Of a DNA stretch of 39,149 nt, positions 27,515-35,471 are shown piece after piece. Source of the stretch: Dokdonella sp. (GTDB lineage: Bacteria; Pseudomonadota; Gammaproteobacteria; Xanthomonadales; Rhodanobacteraceae); the NCBI GenBank assembly GCA_023228465.1, contig JALOBC010000027.1, positions 1-39,149 on the forward strand. Direction: 5' to 3'. The notes under the pieces are model-generated. The model saw only the letters and a program-made list of their open reading frames with translations, was not told where the DNA came from and did not search any database. The position numbers and the translations under genes were made by a program. The first letter of the stretch is position 1. Each line of letters begins with the position of its first letter.

Positions 27515-28600
27515 TCAGCAGCACGACGCCTTCACACCCGGCGCAGCCGCCGCGCCAGCGGGCGGCGCGCAATCGAAAAGGCCGAAGTGGCGGCGCTTGT
27601 CGCCAGCGACGCGAAAATGCGCGGCGTAGCGGCTGGCGCCCAGCATGTCGGCGGTGTTGCCGCACACACGCAGCGGCTTGCCGGTCTCGAAATGGTGGTG
27701 GTCGTCCAGGTCGAATGCGTGGGGATGTTCGTCCAGGCTGCCAAGATACGTTGCCAGCTGGCCATAGTCCTCGCAGCGGTCTTCCAGCGGCAGCTTGAAC
27801 GCGCGCCAGGTGATCGACGAAAAGTTCGCAAAGCCGATCTTGCGCTCGATCGCGGCATCGGTGAGCGCGATCGGGCTGCGCGCGCACTCCCGCGCATCGT
27901 CCACGCCAAGCCCGGCCAGCAGGCGCCGGAGGTCCTCCACGTACAGCGCGCCGGCCAGGCACTCGCCCAGCAGCACTGGATCGGCCAGCAGTTCGCGTGG
28001 CAGGCGGCGGTCACTGAACACATCGGAGAAATACAGCTCGCCACCCGGCTTGAGCACGCGGAAGATCTCGGCGAACGCGCGGCGCTTGTCCGGAACCAGG
28101 TTCAACACGCAGTTGGACACGACCACGTCGATCGAGGCATCGGGAATCCCCAGCGCCGCCAGGTCCGCCAGGTCGCCCAGGTGAAACTCCACGTTGGAAC
28201 GTGCGTGGCCGAAGGCCTCGGCGTGGAATGCGCGGTGCCGTTCGGCGACCTCCAGTTGCTGCGCGGTCATGTCCACGCCGATCACGCGGCCGCGCTCGCC
28301 GACCAGCGCCGACAGCAGGTACACGTCGCGACCGCTGCCGCAGCCGAGGTCGAGCACGCTTGCCCCGTCCAGCGCCGGTGGCAGCGGCGAGCCACAGCCG
28401 TAGAAGCGATCGCGCACCTGCGGGTGCAGGCGGCCCAGGATCGTACTCAAATGTTCGGGCATGGCGCCGATGCTGCAGCATGCCGTGGTGCGCAGGTCGC
28501 TGCTGGACTCGAGGGTTTCGCCGTAATAGCTGCGCACCGCCGACTGCTGCGCGCCCGCGTTGGTGTCGGCGCACGTGTCGCCACAGCTTGGGTTGTTCAT
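27515..28600 (-). CDS. arsM: arsenite SAM methyltransferase ArsM
   Basis: ArsM methylates As(III) using SAM, the first committed step to methylated arsenic and, with ArsS, to arsenosugars. The product is 361 aa from MNNPSCGDTC at 28600. It has YYGETLESSSDLRTTACC with Cys41/42, the SAM motif LDLGCGSGRD (83-92), the acidic GVDM, SNCVLNLVPDK with Cys164, RVLKPGGELYFSDV and GECLAGAL with Cys214: the arrangement of conserved Cys that binds As(III). The C-terminal extension (from about 260) ends in Cys-Cys, typical of bacterial ArsM. Its start overlaps the arsS stop (ATGA). Confidence 0.93.
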   Translation of the reverse strand: MNNPSCGDTCADTNAGAQQSAVRSYYGETLESSSDLRTTACCSIGAMPEHLSTILGRLHPQVRDRFYGCGSPLPPALDGASVLDLGCGSGRDVYLLSALVGERGRVIGVDMTAQQLEVAERHRAFHAEAFGHARSNVEFHLGDLADLAALGIPDASIDVVVSNCVLNLVPDKRRAFAEIFRVLKPGGELYFSDVFSDRRLPRELLADPVLLGECLAGALYVEDLRRLLAGLGVDDARECARSPIALTDAAIERKIGFANFSSITWRAFKLPLEDRCEDYGQLATYLGSLDEHPHAFDLDDHHHFETGKPLRVCGNTADMLGASRYAAHFRVAGDKRRHFGLFDCAPPAGAAAAPGVKASCC

Positions 28601-29577
28601 GTCAGGGAACCTCCACAGGAGCTGCCCGCGCCGGCGGTGCAGCCAAGGCAATGATCGGCGAACGCGATCGGGTCGTGTTCGACGTCGGTGAGTGATGCGA
28701 TGTCCCAGATGCTGCGCCGCTTCGCGCCCTGCGGCAATTCCAGCGCCTGGTTGAAGTCGCAGTCATACAGCTGTCCGCGCCAGTCCACCGACAGCAGGTT
28801 GCGGCACATGACGCCCAGCGCAGCCTGCGGATTGAAGGCATCCAGCAGGGTTTGCATGTAGCTCTCGTAGCGGCCTTCGCGCAGCAGCAGGTGCAGGAAA
28901 CGCTTGATCGGCATGTTGGTGATGGTGAACAGGTGGTTGAACACGATACCGAAGTGCTCGGCGAGCTCCTGCCGGTAGGTGGCTTCCAGGACGGCCTGCG
29001 ACGGCGGCAGCACGGCGCCGACCGGGTTGTAGACCAGATCCAGTTCGAGGCCGGATCCGGCGCGGCCGTAGCCCAGCGCGTTCAGCTCTTGCAGTGCGTC
29101 GATCGACGGCTGGAACACGTGCAGCCCGCGTTGCTTCTCGACGTTGGCCTTGCTGTAGCAGGGCAGCGACGCTACGACGTTGACGCCCTGCGCGGCCAGG
29201 AATGCGGCGGTGTCCTCCTGGCCGGGGCGAAACAGTACGGTGAGATTGCAGCGGTCGATCACCTTCCTGTCGAGCGCGCGCGCGCCACGCACCAGTTCGC
29301 GGAAATGCGGATTGAGCTCCGGTGCGCCGCCGGTGAGGTCCACGGTGTGCACGCCCGGCGCGTCGGCGAGGAGTTCCAGGACCCGTGCGACCGTCTCGGC
29401 CTGCATGATCTCGGTGCGCTTCGGGCCGGCCTCGACATGGCAGTGGCTGCAGGCCAGGTCGCACAGCTTGCCGACATTGACCTGCAGGATCTCCAGCGGC
29501 GTGCGTGGCAGGCGCAGGCCGTGCACGCGCAAGGTGTGCATGAACGACGCACGGTCGGGGGCGAGTACGGCATTCAT
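28597..29577 (-). CDS. arsS: arsenosugar biosynthesis radical SAM protein ArsS
   Basis: ArsS uses a [4Fe-4S] cluster and SAM to join a deoxyadenosyl group to methylated arsenic. The product is 326 aa. The radical SAM cluster motif is CDLACSHC (Cys39, Cys43, Cys46), followed by VEAGPKRTEIM and the GGAPELN region. The C-terminal half has the family-typical CRNLLSVDWRGQLYDCDFNQ and a Cys-rich end (CLGCTAGAGSSCGG) that probably carries an auxiliary cluster. The ATG at 29577 overlaps the stop of the upstream oxidoreductase gene, and its own stop overlaps the arsM start, so all three genes are translationally coupled. Confidence 0.93.
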   Translation of the reverse strand: MNAVLAPDRASFMHTLRVHGLRLPRTPLEILQVNVGKLCDLACSHCHVEAGPKRTEIMQAETVARVLELLADAPGVHTVDLTGGAPELNPHFRELVRGARALDRKVIDRCNLTVLFRPGQEDTAAFLAAQGVNVVASLPCYSKANVEKQRGLHVFQPSIDALQELNALGYGRAGSGLELDLVYNPVGAVLPPSQAVLEATYRQELAEHFGIVFNHLFTITNMPIKRFLHLLLREGRYESYMQTLLDAFNPQAALGVMCRNLLSVDWRGQLYDCDFNQALELPQGAKRRSIWDIASLTDVEHDPIAFADHCLGCTAGAGSSCGGSLT

Positions 29578-31832
29578 GTCCGGGGCTTCTCTGGAGGGGC
29601 GCCGCGTGCATCGAGCCGGGGCGGCGTGGGCTGGGGCGCAGTCTCCGGCATGTGCCGTGCGTGCCGTCGCCAGCGCTGCCAGCGCTCGAGCCAGCGCAGG
29701 ATGCGCTCGGGTGCGTGCGCCTTTCGCCAGTTGCCGGCGGCATACTTGTTGGCTTCGGCGAAGGTCGGGTAGGCGTGCACGGTGCCGAGGATGCCGTTCA
29801 GCCCGATGCGATGGCGCATCGCCAGCACGAATTCGGCACTCCACTCCCCGGCGTGCGGACCGACGCAGGTCGCGCCCAGGATCCGATCCTTGCCCGGCGC
29901 CGTGAGGACCTTCACGAAACCTTCGGCTGCTTGTTCGGCCAGCGCGCGGTCGAGGTCGGCCAGGTCGTAGCGGGTCACCTCGAAGGGCACGCCGGACGCG
30001 CGGGCCGCGCGCTCGTTGAGGCCCACCCGCGCCACTTCCGGGTCGGTGAAGGTCACCGCCGGCATCACCCGCTCGTCTACCCGGAACCGCTTGATGTCGC
30101 CGAACAGCGCATTGAGCGTGGCGTACCAGGCCTGGTGCGCGCCGGCGTGGGTCAGTTGCCACGGCCCGGCCACGTCGCCGCAGGCGTAGATGTTGGGGTA
30201 GAGGGTCTGCAGCCAGGCATCGGTTTCGATGGTCTTCTTCGGCGTCAGCGGAATCTTCAGTTCCTCGAGTCCGTAGCCCTGCGTGCGCGGTACCCGGCCG
30301 ACGGCGACCAGGACGGTGTCGAAGGCGATGCGCACGGATGCACCCGCGTGTTCGCAGCGCAGCCACTTGCCCTCCTCACCGGATTCCACCGCGATGGCGG
30401 TGTGGTCGACGCGGACATCGACGCCCTCCGCGTGCAAACGCGCCGCGACGAAGGCCGCGACTTCGTCGTCCTCGCGCATCAGCAGGCGCGCGGCGCGCTG
30501 GACCACGGTCACCCTGGAACCCAGCCTTGCAAACGCCTGCGCAAGCTCGCAACCGACCGGGCCGCCGCCCAGGATCAGCAGGCGCGGCGGCAGGGTGTGC
30601 AGATTCCAGACGTTTTCGGACGTGAGGTAGCCCGCCTCGCGCAGACCGGGCAGGTCGGGGACGATGGGCTCGGCGCCGGCGGCGATCACGATGGCCCGGG
30701 TGGTGATGGGCCGGCCATCGACTTCCACGCACCACGGCGAAACGATCCTGGCGTGGCCGCGGCGCACGTCCACGCCGAGCGACTGGTAACGCTCGACCGC
30801 ATCGTGTGGCGCGATCGCGGCAATGGCGGCGCGCACCTGGCGCATCGCGGCCGCGAAGTCCACGCGCGGCTCCGCAACCGCGATGCCGAAGCGCTGCGCC
30901 TGGCGCACCTCGTGCGCGGCACGCGCGATGCGGATCAATGCCTTGGACGGCACGCAGCCGGTATTGAGGCAGTCGCCGCCCATCTGGTCGCCTTCGACCA
31001 GCGTGACCCCGGCACGCAGGGTGGCGGCGATGTAGGCACTGACCAGGCCCGCCGAGCCGGCGCCGATCACGACCAGATTGCGATCGAACGCGCTGGGGCG
31101 CTGCCAGCCCCGGTACACGCGACGCCGGCGCAGCAGCGCCAGGCCGCCGCGCGCCAGCCAGGGCAGCAGCGCAATCAGCACCAGCGTGCCGATCAGCCCG
31201 GGCGAGAGCAGGCCCGACAATGAAGTGACTTCGCCCAACTGCGTGCCGGCGGCCACGTACACCAGCGTCGCGGGCAGCATGCCCAACTGGCTCACCCACC
31301 AGAACGTGCGGACCTTCATGGGCAGCAGCCCGGCCAGCAGGTTGATAAGGAAGAACGGAATCACCGGCACCAGACGCAGGCTGAAAAGATAGAACGCGCC
31401 ATCGCGCGCCACGCCGCGCTGCATGCGTTGCAGGCGCTCGCCGGCATGCCGGCGCACCCAGTCGCGGAACAGGAAGCGGCTGCTCAGCATCGCCAGCGTT
31501 GCGCCCAGGGTCGAGGCGAACGACACCAGCACGGTGCCTTCGAGCAGGCCGAACAGCGCGCCGGCGCTCAGGGTCAGCAACTGGGCGACCGGCAGCGAGA
31601 CGGCTGTCGCGACCACGTACAGGCCGAAGAACGCAGCCGCGAACGCCAGCGGACGTGTCGCGTTCAGCGCCAGCAGCGTGTCCCGCGAGGCCTGCAACGT
31701 CTGCAGCGAGGCGCCGTGACGCCAGCCCACCAGCAACAGGGCCACGATCAGCGCCACCAGCAGCACCTGCGCGAGCCGACGCCAGGCCAGGCGCTGGCCG
31801 GTTGCACGATCTTCAGTCCGCAAGGTATTCAC
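29574..31832 (-). CDS. TVP38/TMEM64 membrane domain fused to an FAD-dependent disulfide oxidoreductase
   Basis: The product is 752 aa. Residues 15-235 are a TVP38/TMEM64 (DedA-like) domain of about six helices with the typical LSAGALFGLLEGTVLVSFASTLGA loop. Residues 250-710 are a mercuric-reductase/lipoamide-dehydrogenase-like enzyme: FAD motif VVIGAGSAG, redox pair Cys288/Cys293 in GGDCLNTGCVPSK, NAD motif LILGGGPVGCELA and the HAYPTFAE signature near the C-terminus. The fusion is known in arsenosugar and metal operons; its substrate is not established. Translation starts at a GTG (31832) that overlaps the end of the sigma gene by 20 bp, so coupling is likely. Confidence 0.9.
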   Translation of the reverse strand: MNTLRTEDRATGQRLAWRRLAQVLLVALIVALLLVGWRHGASLQTLQASRDTLLALNATRPLAFAAAFFGLYVVATAVSLPVAQLLTLSAGALFGLLEGTVLVSFASTLGATLAMLSSRFLFRDWVRRHAGERLQRMQRGVARDGAFYLFSLRLVPVIPFFLINLLAGLLPMKVRTFWWVSQLGMLPATLVYVAAGTQLGEVTSLSGLLSPGLIGTLVLIALLPWLARGGLALLRRRRVYRGWQRPSAFDRNLVVIGAGSAGLVSAYIAATLRAGVTLVEGDQMGGDCLNTGCVPSKALIRIARAAHEVRQAQRFGIAVAEPRVDFAAAMRQVRAAIAAIAPHDAVERYQSLGVDVRRGHARIVSPWCVEVDGRPITTRAIVIAAGAEPIVPDLPGLREAGYLTSENVWNLHTLPPRLLILGGGPVGCELAQAFARLGSRVTVVQRAARLLMREDDEVAAFVAARLHAEGVDVRVDHTAIAVESGEEGKWLRCEHAGASVRIAFDTVLVAVGRVPRTQGYGLEELKIPLTPKKTIETDAWLQTLYPNIYACGDVAGPWQLTHAGAHQAWYATLNALFGDIKRFRVDERVMPAVTFTDPEVARVGLNERAARASGVPFEVTRYDLADLDRALAEQAAEGFVKVLTAPGKDRILGATCVGPHAGEWSAEFVLAMRHRIGLNGILGTVHAYPTFAEANKYAAGNWRKAHAPERILRWLERWQRWRRHARHMPETAPQPTPPRLDARGAPPEKPRT

Positions 31833-32379
31833 GAATCATCTGCCGGCCGCGATGGATGCGGCTCTTGACCGCCGCTCGGGTCAACCGCAGGGTGTGCGAG
31901 ATTTCCGTGATCGAATACTCCTCGAAGTCGCGCAGGATGATCGCTTCGCGGTATTTCCCGGGCAGCGACTGGATCGCCGCGGCGAGGTCCACCTGCAAAC
32001 CCGGCGTCGTGCAATAGGCCAGGATCTGCGGATCTGCTTCGGGCAGTTGCGCCTGGCCGCGCATGCGCCGCATCAGCCGCTGGCATTCGCGCCGCACGAT
32101 CGAAAACGTCCATGCGGCAAAGGAACCGACCGACCGCAGCGCGCCGATCCGCTGGTACACCAGCCACAGGCTTTCCTGCACCGCGTCGTCGGCATCGGCC
32201 GCCGAGGCGCACTGGGTGGCGGCGATGCGGCGCAGATCCGGCTGGCTGTCCTGCAGGAGCGCGCGCAGCGCCGCTTCGTCGCCCCTGCGCGCGGCTTCGA
32301 TCAGGGTAGGGTCGTGGTACATGGGTGGGCCCGCTCGCAAGGGTTCGTGGGAAGGCGCAGGCAATGGCGTGCTCGTCAT
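31813..32379 (-). CDS. ECF-type RNA polymerase sigma factor, first gene of the arsenosugar operon
   Basis: The product is 188 aa from the ATG at 32379 (MTSTPLPAPSHEPL); a start at 32322 (MYHDPTLIEAARRGDE) would leave just the conserved domains and is equally possible because neither has a strong ribosome binding site. The sigma2 region is RRIAATQCASAADADDAVQESLWLVYQ; the sigma4 region is LPGKYREAIILRDFEEYSITEISHTLRLTRAAVKSRIHRGRQMI, a clear helix-turn-helix. No anti-sigma gene lies beside it. Its 3' end overlaps the oxidoreductase gene, so it leads the operon and may control it. Confidence 0.9.
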   Translation of the reverse strand: MTSTPLPAPSHEPLRAGPPMYHDPTLIEAARRGDEAALRALLQDSQPDLRRIAATQCASAADADDAVQESLWLVYQRIGALRSVGSFAAWTFSIVRRECQRLMRRMRGQAQLPEADPQILAYCTTPGLQVDLAAAIQSLPGKYREAIILRDFEEYSITEISHTLRLTRAAVKSRIHRGRQMIREYLAD

Positions 32380-32717
32380 TTTCCGGCCCATGGTAGGCCG
32401 ATTCCGGCCATCCGCACGCTGACTCGATGCGTCATGGCGCGTCTGCCGTCCCTGGGGCGCCCGCCCGGGACGCGATGCGTGCGGCCCGGCGGCGCCATGG
32501 CAGGCAGCGAAGCCTGCGAAGGCGGCTGCCCGTCCGCTAATGGAGACGCCGAGTGCGCGAAAGGATTCATGGCGGATCGTCGCCGACTGCGTCGAGGCGC
32601 CAGGCCGCCGCTGCGCCATGCGGTCACCTGGGCGGGCCAAAAGCTCATGAAAGTGTGAACTGCGTCACACTTTTGATGCTAATCTACTGGCCACCGGAGG
32701 GCATCCGGAGAAGGGCG
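32380..32717. promoter_or_regulatory. 338-bp divergent control region between the arsenosugar operon and the TIR operon
   Basis: No gene is seen here. The segment must hold promoters for both directions. Its only striking element is the CRP/Clp-like palindrome at 32650-32673. A -10-like TAATCT at 32680-32685 lies just downstream of it, on the TIR side. Confidence 0.5.
32650..32673 (+). promoter_or_regulatory. perfect CRP/Clp-type operator
   Basis: A 9-bp perfect inverted repeat: AAAGTGTGA, six bases, TCACACTTT. It contains the exact CRP consensus TGTGA-N6-TCACA, also bound by Clp in xanthomonads. Its centre is 56 bp upstream of the TIR gene ATG and about 280 bp from the sigma gene. With the -10 candidate at 32680 the site would overlap the -35 position, so it could repress or activate. 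Confidence 0.75.
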
Positions 32718-34853
32718 ATGCTGTTGGGCGAGTCCGCACCGGGCTTTCGCTATTGGGCCTTCATCAGCTACAGCCACCAGGATGATGCCTGGGGGCGCTG
32801 GCTGCAGCGCGCGATTGAAACCTACCGCGTGCCGCGCCGCCTGGTCGGCGAGCCGATCGCGGCGGGCCAGGTTCCGGCGCGCCTCCTGCCGGTGTTCCGC
32901 GATCGCGAGGAATTGCCCACGGCGGCCGATCTCGGCCGCGCGGTCGCCGAAGCCTTGCAGCAGTCCTGGTGCCTGATCGTCATCTGCTCGCCGGCCGCGG
33001 CCGCGTCGCGCTGGGTTAACGAGGAGATCCGCGAGTTCCAGCGCCTGGGGCGCGCCGGGCGCATCCACTGCCTGGTCGTCGATGGCGAACCGACGATTGC
33101 AGAATCGTGCTTTCCGGCAGCCTTGCAGGGACGGCGCGGCAGCGGCGCCGGCCAGCCGATTGCCGCCGACCCACGCCGTCGCGGCGGCGGCAGGGAACAC
33201 GCACGCCTGCAGCTCGTGGCCGGCATCCTGGGCGTCAGCTACGACCGCCTGGCCCAGCGCGAGCACCAGCGCCGTTACCGGCGCATGGCCGCGTTCGCCG
33301 GCACTGCCGTGCTGGCGTTGGCGGTGCTGGCCGCCTTCACCGTCGCCACCATCAGCGCGCGCCACGAAGCGGATGCGCAACGCGCGCACGCGGAGTCACT
33401 GGTCGAGTTCATGCTCGGGGATCTGCGGCACAAGCTCGAACCCGAAGGCCAACTGGCCACGCTCGATGCCGTCGGCAAGGCCGCACTGGCCTACTACGAG
33501 GCGCAGGACCCCGCCAGCCTGGATGCGGACGCGCTCGGACGACGTGCGCGCGCCCTGCACCTGATCGGCGAGGTGTACGACCAGCGCGGTGAACTCGATG
33601 CCGCACTCCAGGTGTTCCGGCAGGCTGCCGCCAGCACCGGCGAACTGCTGGCACGTGACGGCAGCATTGCGCAGCGCATCTTCGACCATGCCCAGAGCGT
33701 GTTCTGGGTCGGCCTGATCGCCTTCCAGCGTGGCCAGGATGCGGAAGCCGAGACCGCGTTCAAGGCCTACCTGGCCCTGGCCCGGCGCCTGGTCGGCTTG
33801 GCGCCCGGCCAGGCCGACTGGCAGGCGGAGCTCGAGTATGCGCACAGCAACCTTGGCACGCTGCTGTGGGTCCAGGGACATGTCGAAGCCGCGGCGACCG
33901 AGTTCGAGCAGGCCCTGGAGGTGGCCCAGGCGCTTGCCCTGCGCGAGCCGGACGATCCTTCGCGACAGTCCCAGTTGGCCCAGGCGCACGCCTGGCTGGC
34001 CGAGGCGCGCGTATTGCAGGGCCGCCTGCAGGAAGCGGCCGACCAGCGTCGACTGGAGCTGTCCATCTACCAGGGCATGCTGGCGCGGGACGCCAAGAAC
34101 CGCGATGCGACGAGCGGTGCCGCGGTGGCCGAGCGCGAACTCGGGCGGCTCGCCTACATGCGCGGGGACCTGCCGCTGGCGCATTCACTGTTGCGCCACG
34201 CGGTTGCGTTGGCCGAAGCACTGCTCCAGGCAGATCCAGCCAACATGGCCATCATGGACAGGGCCGCCATCACCTATGCCGATCTCGGCGAGGTGCTCAG
34301 TGCCGGCACCGACGTCGCCGCGGCACACCAGGTGATCGAGCGCGAGCACGAACTGGCCAGCCAATTGGCGGCCCGCGACGCCACGGTGGTGCAATGGCAG
34401 GCGCGCCTGGGCCGCAGCCTGCTGCTGCAAGCGGGCCTCCAGGCGCGCGCCGGCGATCCACGGGGTGCCTTGCGCCTCGTGCAATCGGCCAGCCAGCGCC
34501 TTGCGCCGCTGCGGCGGGCACACCGCCTCGACCGCGGCACACGCCTGCTGGACGCGCGCACCCTGCTGCTGGCCAGCGACCTGCACGCCCGCCTTGGCGA
34601 GCCCGACCAGGCCCGCGACGACCTCGCCCAGCTCGTGGATCTGCTCGGCGCGGACGCCAGTGCCGGCCCGAGCGCCGACGCCATCCAGGCCATCGCGCTG
34701 CTGCAACTCGGGCGCACGCAGGACGCCATCCCGTTGATGACGCGGCTGGCCGCCATGGGCTATCGCGCGCCGGACTATGTCGCAGCCCTGGCACGCGCGA
34801 CCGGGCCGCCGGCACCGGATCGGAGCAAGTCTGTCACGCGCGTGAAACGCTGA
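32718..34853 (+). CDS. TIR domain - transmembrane - TPR-like protein
   Basis: The product is 711 aa. Residues about 10-135 form a TIR fold: YWAFISYSHQDDAWGRWL; RLLPVFRDREELPTAADLG; SWCLIVICSPAAAASRWVNEEI with Glu103 at the W+4 position of the catalytic Glu in NADase TIRs; and HCLVVDGEP. A single hydrophobic helix (about 191-212) would place the TIR on one side and the rest on the other side of the membrane. Residues 215-700 are TPR-like helical repeats (FRQAAASTGELLARD, FEQALEVAQALALREPD, LSIYQGMLARD). Start chosen at ATG 32718 with GGAG at 32707. It is first of a three-gene unit with the SLOG-SLATT gene, which suggests production of an NAD-derived signal. Catalytic activity is inferred. Confidence 0.85.
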   Translation: MLLGESAPGFRYWAFISYSHQDDAWGRWLQRAIETYRVPRRLVGEPIAAGQVPARLLPVFRDREELPTAADLGRAVAEALQQSWCLIVICSPAAAASRWVNEEIREFQRLGRAGRIHCLVVDGEPTIAESCFPAALQGRRGSGAGQPIAADPRRRGGGREHARLQLVAGILGVSYDRLAQREHQRRYRRMAAFAGTAVLALAVLAAFTVATISARHEADAQRAHAESLVEFMLGDLRHKLEPEGQLATLDAVGKAALAYYEAQDPASLDADALGRRARALHLIGEVYDQRGELDAALQVFRQAAASTGELLARDGSIAQRIFDHAQSVFWVGLIAFQRGQDAEAETAFKAYLALARRLVGLAPGQADWQAELEYAHSNLGTLLWVQGHVEAAATEFEQALEVAQALALREPDDPSRQSQLAQAHAWLAEARVLQGRLQEAADQRRLELSIYQGMLARDAKNRDATSGAAVAERELGRLAYMRGDLPLAHSLLRHAVALAEALLQADPANMAIMDRAAITYADLGEVLSAGTDVAAAHQVIEREHELASQLAARDATVVQWQARLGRSLLLQAGLQARAGDPRGALRLVQSASQRLAPLRRAHRLDRGTRLLDARTLLLASDLHARLGEPDQARDDLAQLVDLLGADASAGPSADAIQAIALLQLGRTQDAIPLMTRLAAMGYRAPDYVAALARATGPPAPDRSKSVTRVKR

Positions 34854-34898
34854 AGGACGGGCGCGCAACGCCCGCATCTGCCCCCAGGGAGACACCCC

Positions 34899-35393
34899 AT
34901 GTGCAAGGCAATCGTGGACATCGAAGTGACCGCAAGTTTTGGCACCTCGTTCGACAACGGCGTGGCATTGGCATTCAAATCCACCTCACCCTGCCTCGAC
35001 GACACGGCCGGCAACATCACCTTGCCGGCCAACGGTCGCCCGACCCTGCTCCGTTTCACATTGAAGACCGTCGAGGTCGAATGGACGGAAGGTTCACATC
35101 CCGGCAAGGGCAAGCTCGGATTCCAGCTCAAGCCCGGTGCCGATGGCTGGGAAAGCTTCTGGATCCGGCCAAAGGGCGGCAACAAGACGCAGCGGAAGCA
35201 CCCGCAGTTCCCCTCATGCACCCTGGAAGCGACACCGCCTGGACCGCCCCGCGTCATCGTCGTGGAGGCCAGCAACTCCGAGCAGGGCGACTTCCCCTAC
35301 TGTCTCGCCGTCGGCATCGACATGGGCAATGGTCAATTCCTGAGCCTGCGTCAGGATCCGCGCATCCGCAACGGTGGCATCCGCCTGGACTGA
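34899..35393 (+). CDS. small protein of the TIR/SLOG-SLATT unit, unknown function
   Basis: The product is 164 aa and starts MCKAIVDIEVTASFG after a good ribosome binding site (AGGGAGA). It is predicted soluble and beta-rich, with no signal peptide or membrane helix: short strands such as TLLRFTLKTVEVEW and PRVIVVEAS, and a C-terminal FLSLRQDPRIRNGG. The layout resembles small 'DP-EP' proteins of proteobacteria, but I would not rely on that. It lies 45 bp after the TIR gene and 78 bp before the SLOG-SLATT gene on the same strand and is probably co-transcribed. It could be a chaperone, sensor or inhibitor of the system. Confidence 0.6.
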   Translation: MCKAIVDIEVTASFGTSFDNGVALAFKSTSPCLDDTAGNITLPANGRPTLLRFTLKTVEVEWTEGSHPGKGKLGFQLKPGADGWESFWIRPKGGNKTQRKHPQFPSCTLEATPPGPPRVIVVEASNSEQGDFPYCLAVGIDMGNGQFLSLRQDPRIRNGGIRLD

Positions 35394-35471
35394 GCGTTCG
35401 TGATCCAGGCGAACCCCGGCCCGGCCGGCTGCCTTGCCAGGCGGAATCCGAATGCTGAAGGAGGCGTGGCC

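Noticed and set aside
29652-31223. 523-aa plus-strand ORF opposite the TVP38-FAD gene
   Set aside because: Antisense shadow; the minus strand has all motifs of the fusion enzyme.
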